64,000 bases of DNA, taken from the NCBI RefSeq assembly GCF_028993555.1, contig NZ_CP118610.1, forward strand, positions 1,488,001-1,552,000, written 5' to 3'. The position numbers and the translations under genes were made by a program. Origin of the DNA: Ensifer adhaerens. Its GTDB lineage: Bacteria > Pseudomonadota > Alphaproteobacteria > Rhizobiales > Rhizobiaceae. Below are positions 37,021 to 45,232 of the stretch, piece after piece (positions within the stretch are counted from its first letter, which is position 1; each line of letters starts with the position of its first letter). The notes below the pieces were generated by a model, which worked only from the letters and a program-made list of their open reading frames with translations, was not told the DNA's origin and did no database searches.

Positions 37021-38061
37021 CTATCCAACTGATTCGTATGGCACCGCAATGTGGGAAGACGCCTTCAACCAGGTCGGCACCGGCAGCCCCTTGGAGGTGA
37101 GGAAGTCCGGATTGAAGAGCTTCGACTGATAGCGGTTACCATAGTCGCAGAGGATCGTCACGATCGTATGTCCCGGACCGAGCTCCCTGGCGAGACGAAC
37201 GGCACCAGCAATGTTGATGCCTGTTGAGCCGCCGACGCAGATGCCTTCCCGCTCGATCAGGTCGAAGACATAGGGAACGGCCTCCGAATCGGGAATCTGG
37301 TAGGAGAAATCAGGCGTGAAGCCTTCCAGATTTGCAGTGATGCGGCCCTGGCCGATGCCCTCGGTGATCGAGCTGCCCTCTGCCTTCAGTTCGCCGCTGG
37401 TGTAGTAGCTGTAAAGCGCGGCGCCCTGCGGATCAGCAAGGCCGATCTTGATCGCGGGGTTCTTCGCCTTCAGCCCCTGTGCGACGCCGGCAAGCGTGCC
37501 GCCGGAGCCGACGGCGCAGATGAAGCCATCGACCTTGCCGTCCGTGTCGCGCCAAATCTCCGGCGCCGTGGTTTCCACATGCGCGTCGCGGTTTGCGACA
37601 TTGTCGAACTGGTTGGCCCAGATGGCGCCGTTCGGCTCGGTCTTCGCCAGTTGTTCGGCGAGCCGGCCGGAGATTTTCACGTAGTTGTTGGGATTCTTGT
37701 AGGGAACGGCCGGCACTTCGACGAGTTCGGCACCGAGCAGACGCAGGGCGTCCTTCTTCTCCTGACTCTGTGTTTCCGGAATGACAATGACGGTGCGATA
37801 GCCAAGCGCCTGGCCGACGAGCGCCAGCCCGATGCCGGTGTTGCCGGCCGTACCCTCGACGATAACGCCGCCGGGGCGCAACTGCCCGCTCCGTTCCGCG
37901 TGACGGATGATGGAGATTGCGGCGCGGTCCTTCACCGATTGCCCCGGATTGAGGAACTCGGCCTTGCCGAGAATGTCGCAGCCCGTGGCCTCCGACACGG
38001 CCTTCAGCCGAATCAAGGGTGTGTTGCCGATCGCTTCGAGGACGGACGGTAGGATGGCCAT
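37021..38061 (-). CDS. cysK: Cysteine synthase A
   Basis: 346 aa PLP enzyme combining O-acetylserine and sulfide. The PLP lysine is in NPGQSVKDRAA, the substrate loop is EGTAGNTGIGLAL, and the phosphate cup is GSGGTLAGVAQ. C-terminal DYGNRYQSKLFNPDF matches the family, with an extension of about 20 residues beyond E. coli CysK. The ATG at 38061 starts MAILPSVLEAIGNTPLIRL, the usual N-terminus, and a GAGG lies 8 bases before; the frame extends upstream without coding character. First gene of a run of four or five minus-strand genes. Confidence 0.95.
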   Translation of the reverse strand: MAILPSVLEAIGNTPLIRLKAVSEATGCDILGKAEFLNPGQSVKDRAAISIIRHAERSGQLRPGGVIVEGTAGNTGIGLALVGQALGYRTVIVIPETQSQEKKDALRLLGAELVEVPAVPYKNPNNYVKISGRLAEQLAKTEPNGAIWANQFDNVANRDAHVETTAPEIWRDTDGKVDGFICAVGSGGTLAGVAQGLKAKNPAIKIGLADPQGAALYSYYTSGELKAEGSSITEGIGQGRITANLEGFTPDFSYQIPDSEAVPYVFDLIEREGICVGGSTGINIAGAVRLARELGPGHTIVTILCDYGNRYQSKLFNPDFLTSKGLPVPTWLKASSHIAVPYESVG

Positions 38062-38366
38062 TTTCAGAACCTCGTGTTTGAGGACAGGCGCCGGGGCAGG
38101 GCGACACGTACCAGGGAAATACGAACGGCGGCTGACGAAAAACGACAACGATCCCGGACCGCCGAAATGTTGGCGTGTTTTCGGCTCAGCCTGCACTTCA
38201 GGCAAGAAATAGCGTTTCGCCGCCGCTCTGTCCCGAACAAAAATCGTCTCCAAGGCATGTGGGGCTCAGTGGCAAGGAGCGTTGCCGCGATGAAGGGCCG
38301 GGCAAGTCTTTTTTCGCCCATAAGGAGATGCGTGCGTGTTTCCCGGCGCGTGCCGAGGAGTGAGTG
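38062..38366. other. Intergenic region between divergent cysK and SDR genes
   Basis: 305 bp. It must contain the promoters of both genes. I see no convincing sigma-54 box, riboswitch or strong palindrome. Open frames across it on both strands lack ribosome sites and protein-like composition. Confidence 0.5.
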
Positions 38367-39206
38367 ATGAGTATTCAGTCTGTGAAATCCGAACAGAAAC
38401 TGGCCTGGGTTACCGGCGCGAGCGCGGGTATCGGGCGCGCGCTGGCACTCAAGTTGGTGCGTGAAGGCTATTCGGTGGTCGTCACCGCCAGAAGTCACGA
38501 GAAGCTGGTGGACCTGCAGCACGAGGCTGCGGGTGAGGGACGGATCACGGTTCTCGACGGAGACGTCACTGACCCCAAGGACATGGAGCGCGTGTTGGCT
38601 GCGATCGAATACGATCATGGCCACTTGTCATTGGTGATCCTCAATGCCGGAGTGGCCGTCCCCGTACGAGGAGACGATCTCCACCGTGAAGCCTTCGAGA
38701 AGAGTTTCGCGGTCAATCTCAACGGGGTCGTCAACTGTCTGCTGCCGGCCGTCGCGCATATGAAGGCGCAGGGCTTCGGCCACATCGCCATCGTGTCTTC
38801 CGTCGCCGGTTATGGTGGCTTGCCCACCAGCGCGGCCTACGGCGCCTCCAAGGCAGCGCTGATCAATATGGCCGAAAGCCTGAAATTTGATCTCGATCGG
38901 ATCGGCATCCGCCTGCAGATCATCTGCCCCGGCTTTGTCGATACGCCCGGCACTGCGCGAATCCGCTTTCCGCGCCCGGCTCTTGTCAGTTCCGAGCAGG
39001 CGGCTGATCGCATCGTTGCAGGTTTGAAGTCCAGGCGTTTCGAAATCACCTTCCCGCGGTATTTTACCTATGCGGTGAAGCTGATGCGCCTGCTGCCCTA
39101 CAGTCTCTATTTCGCTCTCGTCAGGCGGCTGACGGGTGTTGTTGCCGAGGCAAGAGAAGCAAAGAAGCACGCCGGCTCCAGCGAGCGGCGGCGTCAGGCG
39201 GTATGA
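38367..39206 (+). CDS. SDR family NAD(P)-dependent oxidoreductase
   Basis: 279 aa classical short-chain dehydrogenase. Cofactor motif TGASAGIG near residue 17, NAG motif (LNAGVAVP), catalytic Ser in SSVAGYGG, and YGASK. The C-terminal tail FEITFPRYFTYAVKLMRLLPYSLYFALVRR is hydrophobic and basic, as in membrane-associated lipid-type SDRs such as 3-ketosphinganine reductase relatives; function otherwise unknown. The ATG at 38367 follows GAGGAG. Its 3' end overlaps the convergent SMR gene by 13 bases. Confidence 0.88.
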   Translation: MSIQSVKSEQKLAWVTGASAGIGRALALKLVREGYSVVVTARSHEKLVDLQHEAAGEGRITVLDGDVTDPKDMERVLAAIEYDHGHLSLVILNAGVAVPVRGDDLHREAFEKSFAVNLNGVVNCLLPAVAHMKAQGFGHIAIVSSVAGYGGLPTSAAYGASKAALINMAESLKFDLDRIGIRLQIICPGFVDTPGTARIRFPRPALVSSEQAADRIVAGLKSRRFEITFPRYFTYAVKLMRLLPYSLYFALVRRLTGVVAEAREAKKHAGSSERRRQAV

Positions 39207-39520
39207 AGCACGAGCACGGCGCCGAAGATGAGGCCAAGCCCAAGCCAGCCGACCGGCTTCAGCTTCTGTCCGAAGAGCAGGCGCCCACAGATCGCCGTTC
39301 CGAAGATTCCGGTCGCGCCAAGCACGGCATAGGCGATCGCGAGCTCCATGCCCTTGATCGCCTCGGCAAGCAGCGCAAAGGCCGCAAGCACCAGCAGGAT
39401 GGAGAGAGCGCCCCAGCCGCGGCGGGCAAACCCTTCGGATTTCGTCGAGGCGAGGTTGGCGGCGACATCGAGAATGCCCGCCATTACGGCAAGCGCGAAG
39501 TAGATGCTAGGCGCGCTCAT
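39194..39520 (-). CDS. mdtI: SMR family efflux subunit, MdtI-like
   Basis: 108 aa with four transmembrane helices: IYFALAVMAGILDVAANLAST, ALSILLVLAAFALLAEAI, YAVLGATGIFGTAIC and WLGLGLIFGAVLVL. Compared with the E. coli spermidine exporter MdtJI this one resembles MdtI (ANLASTKSEGF and AEAIKGMELAIAYA); an Asp replaces the membrane Glu of EmrE-type TM1 (ILDVAANL). The ATG at 39520 overlaps the preceding gene by 14 bases, as usual for heteromeric SMR pairs. Substrate inferred only: polyamines or cationic drugs. Confidence 0.85.
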   Translation of the reverse strand: MSAPSIYFALAVMAGILDVAANLASTKSEGFARRGWGALSILLVLAAFALLAEAIKGMELAIAYAVLGATGIFGTAICGRLLFGQKLKPVGWLGLGLIFGAVLVLHTA

Positions 39521-39878
39521 TGGCTGCTCCTTCCGCCGTGGCCTCGTCTTCGTCGTGACGCTCGCCGGCATTGACGAGCAGTATGCCGACGATCGCCATC
39601 GAAAGTCCCAGCATCTCGCGTCCGGTCAACACATGGCCGAAGACGAAGACGGAGACCAGCGTGATGATCGCAACGCCCGAACCTTCCCAGATCGCATAGG
39701 CGACGCCGACGGAGATCGTCTTCACGGCCTTGGCCAGGAACACGTATGAAAGCGCGATCGACACATACATGACGATGTGGCCGAGATAGGAGCCGCTCGA
39801 GGAGGCGGCCTTCATCACCGTCAGGCCAACCACTTCGGTCGCGATGGCGAGCGCGAGGAAAAACCATGCAAGGCGCAT
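39507..39878 (-). CDS. mdtJ: SMR family efflux subunit, MdtJ-like
   Basis: 123 aa, four helices. The membrane glutamate is present in TM1 (ALAIATEVVGLTVMKAAS), then LSYVFLAKAVKTISVGVAYAIWEGSG, the strongest SMR signature, and LSMAIVGILLVNAG. A hydrophilic, acidic tail (RHDEDEATAEGAANE) makes it longer than its partner and resembles MdtJ. First gene of the pair; its 3' end overlaps the MdtI-like start by 14 bases, so translation is likely coupled and the two probably form a heterodimer. Confidence 0.87.
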   Translation of the reverse strand: MRLAWFFLALAIATEVVGLTVMKAASSSGSYLGHIVMYVSIALSYVFLAKAVKTISVGVAYAIWEGSGVAIITLVSVFVFGHVLTGREMLGLSMAIVGILLVNAGERHDEDEATAEGAANERA

Positions 39879-39959
39879 GCGGAACCTTCAAAAGAGAATT
39901 TGGAACGACCGCCTCTTAAGCGCTACGCGTGACGCGGTAAAGACGCGCCATGCGTGTTC

Positions 39960-41213
39960 CTATTCGAAGACGATCTGCCGGACGTCGATGTTGCGGGCGC
40001 GAAAGCCGGCTTCGCAGTAGTAGAAATAGAACTCCCAGAGCCGCTTGAAGCGCAGGTCGAAGCCGAGCGGCTCGATCCGGTTCCAGACCGACCAGAAGCG
40101 CTCGCGCCATTCGCCGAGTGTCCGGGCGTAGTCGATCCCGAAGCCGAAATCGTTGATCATGCGCAGGCCGACATGGCGGCCAAGCTCGATGAGATGTTCG
40201 CGCGTCGGTAGCATTCCGCCCGGGAAAACGTACTTCTGGATGAAGTCCGGATTGGAGCGGTACTCCTCGTAGGCTTCGGGTTTGATGGTGATGATCTGCA
40301 GGCCGGCCTTGCCACCGGGCTTCAGGCATCGCTTGAGCTGCGAGAAATAGGTCGCCCAGAATTTTTCACCGACCGCCTCGAACATTTCGATCGAGACGAT
40401 GCGGTCGTAGGTGCCCTTTTCCTCGCGGTAATCCTGGAATTTCAGTTCGACCCGGTCGGCAAGGCCGGCACGGTGGATGCGTTCGCGGGCGAAGGCCAGT
40501 TGCTCGCGGCTGATCGTCAACCCGGTCACCTTGCAGCCGATCTCGCTCGCCGCAAACTCCGCAAAGCCTCCCCAGCCGCAGCCGATCTCCAGCACGTGGT
40601 CGCCGGCGCGCAGATTGGTGGCTTCTGCGAGTGCCCGATATTTGGCCGCCTGCGCAGAGCGAAGATCGTTGGCGCCGGTAGCGTAGAGCGCGGACGAATA
40701 GGTCATGCTCGGGTCCAGCCATTCGCTGTAGAAGGCGTTGCCGAGGTCGTAGTGAGCGGAGATGTTGCGGCGTGCACCGGACTTCGTATTGGCGTTGCGC
40801 CAATGCAGGAATTTTTCGGCAATGTGGAGCAGGCCGCTCGCCCGGTTCGGGAAGTGTTTGCCGATCTCGGCATTGACGAGAAAGAGTTCGAGAAAAGCAC
40901 CGACATCGGGACTGTCCCAATCGCCGTCGATGTAGCTTTCGGCAACTCCGATCGTGCCGCCCGTCACGGCGCGTTTCGGCAGGTTCCAGTTGTTCAAGGT
41001 GAGGATCGCGCTTGGGCCCGCTCTCTTGCCCCTGATCACCAGTTTGCGGCCATCCGGGACCGTGAGCATCAATGTCCCGGCCTGAAGATGCACGAGCGCG
41101 CTGAGCACCATGCGTGCCTTCAATGGGAAATCCCCAAGGACCATCGAGAGATTCTCGGCGGAAAGCTCCTGTGCGCCGTTGAACGCGGCGAGACTTGCTT
41201 CCAGCTCACGCAT
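39960..41213 (-). CDS. cfa: Cyclopropane-fatty-acyl-phospholipid synthase
   Basis: 417 aa SAM-dependent enzyme that cyclopropanates unsaturated membrane lipids. Substrate-side block YDLGNAFYSEWLDPSMTYSSA is the family hallmark; SAM binding is VLEIGCGWGGFAEFAA (GxGxG), and IVSIEMFEAVGE plus YVFPGGMLPT follow. The N-terminal lipid-binding domain spans about residues 1-120. The start at 41213 (MRELEASLAAF) has GAGGGGG upstream; the frame continues to 41276, but this lacks a site. Expected to increase under acid or stationary-phase conditions in relatives. Confidence 0.95.
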   Translation of the reverse strand: MRELEASLAAFNGAQELSAENLSMVLGDFPLKARMVLSALVHLQAGTLMLTVPDGRKLVIRGKRAGPSAILTLNNWNLPKRAVTGGTIGVAESYIDGDWDSPDVGAFLELFLVNAEIGKHFPNRASGLLHIAEKFLHWRNANTKSGARRNISAHYDLGNAFYSEWLDPSMTYSSALYATGANDLRSAQAAKYRALAEATNLRAGDHVLEIGCGWGGFAEFAASEIGCKVTGLTISREQLAFARERIHRAGLADRVELKFQDYREEKGTYDRIVSIEMFEAVGEKFWATYFSQLKRCLKPGGKAGLQIITIKPEAYEEYRSNPDFIQKYVFPGGMLPTREHLIELGRHVGLRMINDFGFGIDYARTLGEWRERFWSVWNRIEPLGFDLRFKRLWEFYFYYCEAGFRARNIDVRQIVFE

Positions 41214-41306
41214 ACACCACCCCCTCAGCTGTTGCATCCGTAACGTGAGCCTAGCTGCAATCGCCCGTGACGCCAACCGTGGATTTCTACCGGGGACCTG
41301 TATCCG

Positions 41307-42755
41307 TTATGGTTCTCTCGGCGCGCTTGTAATCTCGCGGAACGCCGCAAGCGCCCGATCCCGCGCCATGGCGTGGTCGACCATCGGCTTTGGATAGGTG
41401 GCGCCGAGTTCGACGCCGGCGGCCGAAAGCACAGCAGCCGGAGCCGCAAAAGGGCGATGGATGTAGCGTGGCTCCAGCCGATCAAGTTCCGGGACGAAGC
41501 GCTTTACATAGGCTCCGTCCGGGTCGAATTTTTCACCCTGGAGTACGGGATTGAAAATCCGGAAGAACGGCGCTGCATCCGCACCGGATCCTGCGACCCA
41601 TTGCCAGCTTGCGGCATTGTTGGCCGGATCCGCATCCACGAGGGTGTCGCGAAACCACTGCTCGCCTTTCCGCCAGTCGATCAGCAGGTCCTTGATGAGG
41701 AAGGAGGCGGCAATCATGCGCACGCGATTGTGCATGTAGCCATGCCGCCAGAGCTGGCGCATGCCGGCGTCGACGATCGGGAAACCGGTCAGGCCCTTGG
41801 TCCAGCGCGAAAAATCGCTTTCCTGGTCCAGCCAGCGGAAACGATCGAACCGGCGATCGAGATTGCGACGCGGGAGCTCGGGATAATGAAACAAAAGATG
41901 GTAGGAGAATTCGCGCCAGGCGATCTCCTTGCGAAAGGTGGCAACGCCTTCACCGCCATCGGTCTGCATGCCCTGCGTCGCGTGCCAGATCTGCGCTGGC
42001 GAGATTTCTCCGAAGGCGAGGTGAGGAGAGAGCAGGGATGTGCCGTCTGCGTCTGGACGATCCCGGCGCACCTTGTAATCTGCAACCTTCTCGCCGAAAA
42101 ACTCGTCGAGGCGGGCGGTCGCGCCTGGTTCCCCCGGCGTCCATATCTCGCTGAACGTCGCCGCCCAGTTCGGTTTCGTTGGCAGAAGCGACCACGCATC
42201 AAGCAGTTCTGACGGGGGCCATGTTTCCGGCGCCGCGATCTTTTGCGGCTCGTCGATCGGTGGAGCCGGCTCAGCCTTCGATTCGAGCGCGCGCCAAAAC
42301 GGCGTGAACACCCGGTAGGGGCCGCCGGTCGTCGTCAGCAATCGCATGGGTTCGTGCAGCAATTGCCCGGCAAAACTCTCGGCCGCGATGCCCTGCGCCG
42401 CGAGTGCCTTCTTCAGGGCCGTATCAGTGGTGATGCCACACGGGTCGTAGCGGCGATTCCAATGGACGCGTGTCGCCCCGGTTAGGCGTGCCACCTCGCT
42501 GAGGACGTCCAACGGTTCGCCGAAGCGCAGAACGAGTTGCGAGCCGAGCCGGCCCAGTCGAGCCTTCAACGCTTCCAGCGAATGGTGCAGCCACCATTGC
42601 TGCGCGGCCCCAAGCGGACCGTTGCCGCTTTCGTCCGGTTCCCGGATGTAGAGCGGAATGACGGGAGCTTCACCGGCCGCGGCTGCAAGAGCCCTGTTGT
42701 CGCCAAGGCGCAGGTCCTTGCGGAACCAGACGATGATGGGCGCCGCCTTTGTCAT
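41307..42755 (-). CDS. phrB: Deoxyribodipyrimidine photo-lyase
   Basis: 482 aa class I CPD photolyase that splits thymine dimers using blue light. N-terminal antenna domain begins IIVWFRKDLRLGDN. The FAD domain contains WREFSYHLLFHYPEL, FPIVDAGMRQLWRHGYMHNRVRMIAASFL, WFRDTLVDADPANNAASWQWVAG and GSGADAAPFFRIFNP, including the tryptophans of the electron chain and the adenine-binding Asn. The ATG at 42755 fixes the conserved N-terminus MTKAAPIIVWF; an extension to 42803 would run into the tRNA-Asn terminator. It sits downstream of tRNA-Asn. Confidence 0.96.
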   Translation of the reverse strand: MTKAAPIIVWFRKDLRLGDNRALAAAAGEAPVIPLYIREPDESGNGPLGAAQQWWLHHSLEALKARLGRLGSQLVLRFGEPLDVLSEVARLTGATRVHWNRRYDPCGITTDTALKKALAAQGIAAESFAGQLLHEPMRLLTTTGGPYRVFTPFWRALESKAEPAPPIDEPQKIAAPETWPPSELLDAWSLLPTKPNWAATFSEIWTPGEPGATARLDEFFGEKVADYKVRRDRPDADGTSLLSPHLAFGEISPAQIWHATQGMQTDGGEGVATFRKEIAWREFSYHLLFHYPELPRRNLDRRFDRFRWLDQESDFSRWTKGLTGFPIVDAGMRQLWRHGYMHNRVRMIAASFLIKDLLIDWRKGEQWFRDTLVDADPANNAASWQWVAGSGADAAPFFRIFNPVLQGEKFDPDGAYVKRFVPELDRLEPRYIHRPFAAPAAVLSAAGVELGATYPKPMVDHAMARDRALAAFREITSAPREP

Positions 42756-42801
42756 GGGTACCGTCTTGGATTGGGATTGAGCATCGGGGAAACATAGGTG
42801 C

Positions 42802-42845
42802 AAAAAGAAAAAGAGCCATTCGCATCTTCTGCAAATGGCTCTTTT
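42802..42845 (-). terminator. Rho-independent terminator of tRNA-Asn
   Basis: Minus-strand stem AAAGAGCCATT/AATGGCTCTTT (plus 42810-42820 and 42834-42844), then TTTTTCTTTTT. It starts 7 bases beyond the tRNA end, so the tRNA is transcribed separately from phrB. Confidence 0.88.
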
Positions 42846-42851
42846 CGAATT

Positions 42852-42926
42852 TGGCTCCCCGGGCCGGATTCGAACCGGCGACCTGTCGATTAACAGTCGA
42901 ATGCTCTACCGCTGAGCTACCAGGGA
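42852..42926 (-). tRNA. tRNA-Asn (anticodon GUU)
   Basis: 75 nt with encoded CCA. The acceptor stem pairs TCCCTGG with the GGGGA side, the anticodon loop CTGTTAA gives GTT, and the T-arm has GGTTCGAATCC. Followed at once by a terminator. Confidence 0.97.
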
Positions 42927-43082
42927 TCATCCGCGCCGCTGTTTCGCTGTGCGCTTCAGAAGTGAGGCTGCTAATACGCATGCTTTTCTGATTTGCCAAG
43001 CGGTTTTTTCAAAAAAAATGACAAGTTCGGTTGCGAGGCTGTGGAGAAGTCCCCAATTGTGGGAAAAGATGCCGGATAGGGA

Positions 43083-43379
43083 ATGATGAACAAAAACAGG
43101 AAGCAGACGCATTTCGGGATTGATCCGCAGACGCGTCAGATCGTGCTGGGCAAATGGCGCCTCACGCTGCCGGAATCGCCACTGCTGCGTATCCTGCTCG
43201 GCTCGCTCCTGGTGTTCTGCGGTTTTCTCGGCTTTCTGCCGGTGCTCGGCTTCTGGATGATACCGCTGGGCCTGATCGTCCTTTCGCACGATATCCCATC
43301 CGTCCGCCGTCGCCGGCGACGTCTGGCGGTCTGGTGGGCACGCTGGCGTGGACGAGCCAATTCTTCGAACGGCTCGTGA
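43083..43379 (+). CDS. Small membrane protein, 98 aa (PGPGW-like)
   Basis: A basic N-terminus (NKNRKQTHFGIDPQTRQIVLGKW) is followed by two adjacent hydrophobic segments (LLRILLGSLLVFCGFLGFLPVLGFWMIPLGLIVL) and a strongly Arg-rich tail (VRRRRRRLAVWWARWRGR). The hairpin layout resembles the PGPGW family of small membrane proteins, but its Pro-Gly-Pro-Gly-Trp motif is not conserved here (PVLGFW). Two ATGs at 43083 and 43086 follow AGGGA. Located between tRNA-Asn and the nuclease-like gene; function unknown. Confidence 0.75.
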   Translation: MMNKNRKQTHFGIDPQTRQIVLGKWRLTLPESPLLRILLGSLLVFCGFLGFLPVLGFWMIPLGLIVLSHDIPSVRRRRRRLAVWWARWRGRANSSNGS

Positions 43380-43554
43380 ACCCTTCGAGCCTTCGCAGAC
43401 TTATCGGCGAACGGATGCGGTGCGTATGCCTCCAGCGCTTCTTTGCCGATTGATTCCCTGCGAACCAGCAGAACCCCCTGTTGAGGGAGGTTGCCGAAAA
43501 CTTTTCGGCAACCGATCGAACGCATAATGCGGCTACGAATCAGGATGGGGACGC

Positions 43555-44277
43555 ATGGCCAAAGCCACTACGAAACGTCGAAGCCGGAATTCCGGTCGGA
43601 GCAGGGGCAAACAAGGCGGTATGGCGCCCTGGTATCTGGTCGCCGCACTCACTGTCGGCGGTGTGGTTGCCTACGATCATCGCGCCGAACTGAACCATTG
43701 GCCGGTGGTCTCGGACGTGGTGGCATTCACGTCCCGTCACGAATCGAAGCCGAAGCCCGTTCGCGTGGCGCAGAAAGTGGATGAGCGTCCCGCGCAGCAA
43801 GCGGAGAAGCAGAGGCCGAATCCGGCAACAAGAGTTGCCCTTGCCGCTCCGGTGCCGTCCGTCGACGTCGGCGCCAATGCGCCGACACCCGTGGTGCGCC
43901 CCAGCGAGGAAGTGAAGACGGCATCCATTCGCACGGATCAGTTTTATTTCTGCGGGATTCGCAACGACAACTGCGTGATCGACGGCGCCACCTTCCTGTA
44001 CCACGGCGAAACGATCCGCGTGGCAGACGTCGATGCACCGCGGATTCGCCAGGCAAGCTGCGACAAGGAGCGTTCGCGTGGCTTCTACGCCAAGCAGCGC
44101 CTGCGCGAGTTGCTGAACGCGGGCGACTTCAAGCTGGAATCGGCGACCAGTCGTCAGGATGCCAGGGCCGGTGAAAAGCTGCGGCTGGTTATCCGCGGCG
44201 ACCAGTCGATCGGGCGCGTGCTCGCCTCCGAGGGCCTCGTGCGGCCGTGGACAGGACGCGCAACGCCCTGGTGCTAA
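43555..44277 (+). CDS. Membrane-anchored staphylococcal-nuclease-like (SNase-fold) protein
   Basis: 240 aa. A basic N-terminus (KRRSRNSGRSRGKQGG) and one hydrophobic segment (APWYLVAALTVGGVVAY) suggest a single-pass anchor. A Pro/Ala-rich linker follows (about 55-120), then an SNase-fold domain (about 130-240): FYFCGIRNDNCVIDGATFLYHGETIRVADVDAPR, and GFYAKQRLRELL. The catalytic Arg of the IR step and Asp160 are kept, but the catalytic Glu expected after DxP is Arg163. Four Cys suggest disulfides. Nuclease activity is doubtful. Confidence 0.82.
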   Translation: MAKATTKRRSRNSGRSRGKQGGMAPWYLVAALTVGGVVAYDHRAELNHWPVVSDVVAFTSRHESKPKPVRVAQKVDERPAQQAEKQRPNPATRVALAAPVPSVDVGANAPTPVVRPSEEVKTASIRTDQFYFCGIRNDNCVIDGATFLYHGETIRVADVDAPRIRQASCDKERSRGFYAKQRLRELLNAGDFKLESATSRQDARAGEKLRLVIRGDQSIGRVLASEGLVRPWTGRATPWC

Positions 44278-44351
44278 TGTCGAAATTGCAGAAACCCGAT
44301 GCCTTCAACGGAAGGCATTGCTGCTGCACTCTTTAATAGTGTGGAGATTTT

Positions 44352-44425
44352 TGGAGGCCTCGCCCGGAATTGAACCGGGGTACAAGGATTTGCAGTCCTC
44401 TGCGTCACCACTCCGCCACGAGGCC
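44352..44425 (-). tRNA. tRNA-Cys (anticodon GCA)
   Basis: 74 nt with encoded CCA. Acceptor GGCCTCG pairs with CGAGGCC, the anticodon arm GAGGA-CTGCAAA-TCCTT gives GCA, and the T-arm has GGTTCAATTCC. It is convergent with the nuclease-like gene. Confidence 0.97.
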
Positions 44426-44809
44426 TCACGGCTCGGATAACCGAGCGTTGGCGCGGATTTAGAATGATTGCAGAAAATCCGCAAGAGGCATTTTCCGAAA
44501 AACACAATGCGATTTTGTAGTTTGAGGACTTTCCACAGGCAGAAGGTTTGGCAACGTCGACCGCTCGGGAAGAGCAAGTAGCGATGCTCCAGGCGGAGGG
44601 GGATGCGACTGCTTTCATCTGCTTACTTCGGGTTGCGACGCCCTGGAGGTGTTCGCCCAGGCGTGCCACACGCCCGCGCAAGCCACGTCCATTAGCTATC
44701 CGTTGGATCCTGTCGCTTCGGTGAAATCGGTAGAGGGGGAACGATGACTCCGCTGACATCAGCCGCATCGGTAGCGTCCGTCATCATCAAAACGGAGGCA
44801 ATGGCATAT
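44426..44809. other. Intergenic region between tRNA-Cys and a secreted-protein gene
   Basis: 384 bp. A short hairpin (GCTCGG/CCGAGC, about 44430-44445) lies just upstream of tRNA-Cys and an AT-richer stretch at 44455-44535 may hold its promoter. Nothing else is recognised; frames crossing it are not protein-like. Confidence 0.5.
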
Positions 44810-45142
44810 ATGAAGACGAGCTTTGTTCTGACGGCCTTGGCCCTCTTTGCTGCGACCACATTCGAGGCGCAGGCAGAGGACCTGGTTTTCAAGCTGAAGA
44901 ACAACACCAGCGCAGTGCTGACGAATTTCTACACGTCGCCTGTAGGCGTCAATGAGTGGGAAGACGATGTTTTCGGCCGGCAGGTGCTGAACCCCGGGGA
45001 AGACATGGAGATCACCATCGCCGACGGCCGGGACGTCTGCAAGTACGACATGCGCTTCGAGTTCGAAGAAGGTTCCAACCTCGATACCACCGAAGACATG
45101 CAGGACCTCTGCGAACTCGGCGAATACACCATCCACGAATGA
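44810..45142 (+). CDS. Small secreted hypothetical protein
   Basis: 110 aa. Signal peptide KTSFVLTALALFAATTFEAQA, then a mature acidic domain of about 88 residues: DLVFKLKNNTSAVLTNFYTSP, NEWEDDVFGRQVLNPGEDMEITIADGRDVCKYDMRFEFEEG and DLCELGEYTIHE. The two cysteines probably form a disulfide. The pattern resembles a widespread alphaproteobacterial periplasmic family with W-G-D-D and G-x-x-x-x-I blocks, function unknown. ATG 44810 is preferred to 44801, as GGAGG touches the earlier codon. Confidence 0.8.
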   Translation: MKTSFVLTALALFAATTFEAQAEDLVFKLKNNTSAVLTNFYTSPVGVNEWEDDVFGRQVLNPGEDMEITIADGRDVCKYDMRFEFEEGSNLDTTEDMQDLCELGEYTIHE

Positions 45143-45171
45143 GAGGCGCGCCTTCAGGTCGCCTTAGATAA

Positions 45172-45209
45172 ACAGAGCCTCGCCACCGCATGCGGTGGCG
45201 AGGCTCTGT
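45172..45209. terminator. 38-base perfect palindrome between convergent genes
   Basis: ACAGAGCCTCGCCACCGCA at 45172-45190 is exactly reverse-complementary to the following 19 bases, with no loop. It lies between the stop of the secreted-protein gene and the stop of lexA. There is no T-tract on either side, so bidirectional termination is inferred from position. Confidence 0.6.
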
Positions 45210-45232
45210 CGAATGCCAAGTTTACCTCGGAA

